Below are positions 4,437 to 5,145 of a stretch of 5,145 bases of DNA, in pieces. The stretch comes from Acidimicrobiaceae bacterium (GTDB taxonomy: Bacteria; Actinomycetota; Acidimicrobiia; Acidimicrobiales; Ilumatobacteraceae): the NCBI GenBank assembly GCA_003455715.1, contig DMQJ01000453.1, positions 1-5,145 of the forward strand. The letters run 5' to 3'. The notes under the pieces are model-generated. The model had not been told where the DNA came from. It was given only the letters and a program-made list of their open reading frames with translations, and did not search any database. The translations under genes and the position numbers were made by a program. The stretch's first letter is position 1. Each line of letters starts with the position of its first letter.

Positions 4437-5003
4437 TCACCTGCGCCCTCGCCGCCGCTGCTGAGCCTTCGTCGTGGGTTGCCCGACGCGGCTGCCACTC
4501 GGTTGGCGCCGACCGGCGGGGGAGTGCACGAGCAGGTCGCCCGGCACCGACCATTCGTACGGGCTGAGCAAGCGAGCGGCGGCGATGAACTCGCCGATGT
4601 CGGTGACGCTGCAGCCGAGGGAAGCCAGCATCCAGAAGGAGCGGCCGTTACGGAGGTGCACCCGGATGCACGGCATGGGAGTACGCCCGCCGCCCCTGCC
4701 CGCATAGAGCCACTTGGCGTCGAGTTCCACCAACTGCACCTCGTGCCACGGGTGGTGATGGCTGGCTGCAAGCGACCGCCATCGCAGCGCGGTGGCGTCG
4801 GCCGTGGCGTACTCGGCGAACGTGAGCACTCGAAACAACAGGGCGAGGGCGAACACCACCGCAACCAACCATGTGGCGTCGCCTCCCTCGCCGGCGATCA
4901 GGGTCCACCCCATCGTGGCCAACAACAGCCAGGCCACCCCACTGCCGAACCCGGCGAGGCGGAGCCGAGGAAGGACCCCCCTCCGCAGACGAACGCGCTC
5001 CAT
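4437..5003 (-). CDS. membrane protein with bacterial PH-like domain, paralog of the one at 2285-2740
   Basis: About 188 residues from ATG 5003. Two adjacent hydrophobic stretches (AWLLLATMGWTLIAG and TWLVAVVFALALLFRVL) near the N-terminus are followed by a PH-like domain starting at AEYATADATALRWRSL, with a Trp in HHPWHEVQLVEL and a CIRVHLRNG strand, and then a long basic, low-complexity tail (QPTTKAQQRRRGRR). It aligns along its length with the other small PH-like protein of the window; shared positions include LRRG, EYA, L-WRSL, CI-V, NG, AS-GCS and EFI. Function is unknown. In-frame starts further upstream (ATG 5051, ATG 5078) would add 16 or 25 residues that do not match the paralog. It is the first gene of the apparent minus-strand operon, 15 bases before the aldolase-family gene. 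Confidence 0.72.
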   Translation of the reverse strand: MERVRLRRGVLPRLRLAGFGSGVAWLLLATMGWTLIAGEGGDATWLVAVVFALALLFRVLTFAEYATADATALRWRSLAASHHHPWHEVQLVELDAKWLYAGRGGGRTPMPCIRVHLRNGRSFWMLASLGCSVTDIGEFIAAARLLSPYEWSVPGDLLVHSPAGRRQPSGSRVGQPTTKAQQRRRGRR

Positions 5004-5051
5004 CGCTCGAACGCTACCCACCGCCTCGATCCGGCCCGCCGTGACCTTCAT

Positions 5052-5145
5052 CAAGAAAGAAGACATTTCTAAGAACATGCTATCTCGCTTTCAATAATTT
5101 GCACCTAAATCGGCACGTCGTCGTGACTCTTTCCAGTCGCTCTTC
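5052..5145. other. AT-rich window end without an assignable gene
   Basis: Base composition drops sharply compared with the genes to the left. On the minus strand two frames are open from the window edge: one to a TAG at 5082-5080, the other to a TGA at 5093-5091, whose last residues would read RRRADLGANY. Either could be the end of an upstream gene, but the pieces are too short to judge. Confidence 0.4.
5066..5094 (-). promoter_or_regulatory. candidate sigma70-type promoter for the minus-strand operon
   Basis: Reading the minus strand, TTGAAA (5094-5089) and TAGAAA (5071-5066) are separated by exactly 17 bases in an AT-rich stretch that contrasts with the GC-rich genes. This would initiate just upstream of the PH-like gene. 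The -10 box is imperfect, and the AT-rich tail may not belong to the same genome as the genes. Confidence 0.35.

Noticed and set aside
3717..5072. 451-codon open frame on the plus strand
   Set aside because: Antisense shadow of the aldolase-family and PH-like genes; composition is Glu/Ala/His/Arg-rich with no recognisable fold.
5100..5145. 3' end of an incoming minus-strand gene
   Set aside because: Two frames are open from the edge for fewer than 25 codons; too short to support a gene call.

Overview
The window is built of two blocks with different base composition, codon use and repeat content, and they meet inside one gene. The left block (about 1-1660, possibly to 1920) has moderate GC, mixed third positions, a recurrent AACGGCCGTT palindrome, and short heptamer-built inverted repeats in every intergenic gap. 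This style suggests a Chloroflexota (Anaerolineae-like) or similar environmental bacterium; that assignment is inference. The right block (about 1920-5050) is high-GC with almost exclusively G/C-ending codons, tightly packed genes and actinobacterial-style proteins, possibly Acidimicrobiia. The last ~90 bases turn AT-rich again.

Left block, all on +: a CysO/MoaD-type ubiquitin-like sulfur carrier (65-337), a DUF4395 membrane protein with a CAGC motif (407-862), a membrane-anchored thioredoxin-like protein with a CAAC motif (936-1340), and a MoeB/ThiF-type adenylyltransferase (1422-2273). Carrier plus E1-like enzyme form a sulfur-activation pair: the enzyme adenylates the carrier's C-terminal Gly-Gly so it can become a thiocarboxylate. 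The two CxxC proteins between them suggest a coupled thiol-redox or sulfur-delivery step. The carrier ends in -GGK rather than -GG, so it would need trimming before activation.

Right block: a small membrane protein with a bacterial PH-like domain follows moeB on + (2285-2740). It converges with, and overlaps, a minus-strand cluster that is transcribed in the order second PH-like protein (5003-4437), class II aldolase/adducin-family protein (4421-3606), EamA/RhtA-type exporter (3584-2709). The two PH-like proteins are clear paralogs of each other.

The main caution is that the G/C third-position shift inside the moeB gene falls across its most conserved stretch. The window may therefore be an assembly chimera of two organisms, or a recombinant gene. 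Joint interpretation of the left and right halves should wait for read-level support.
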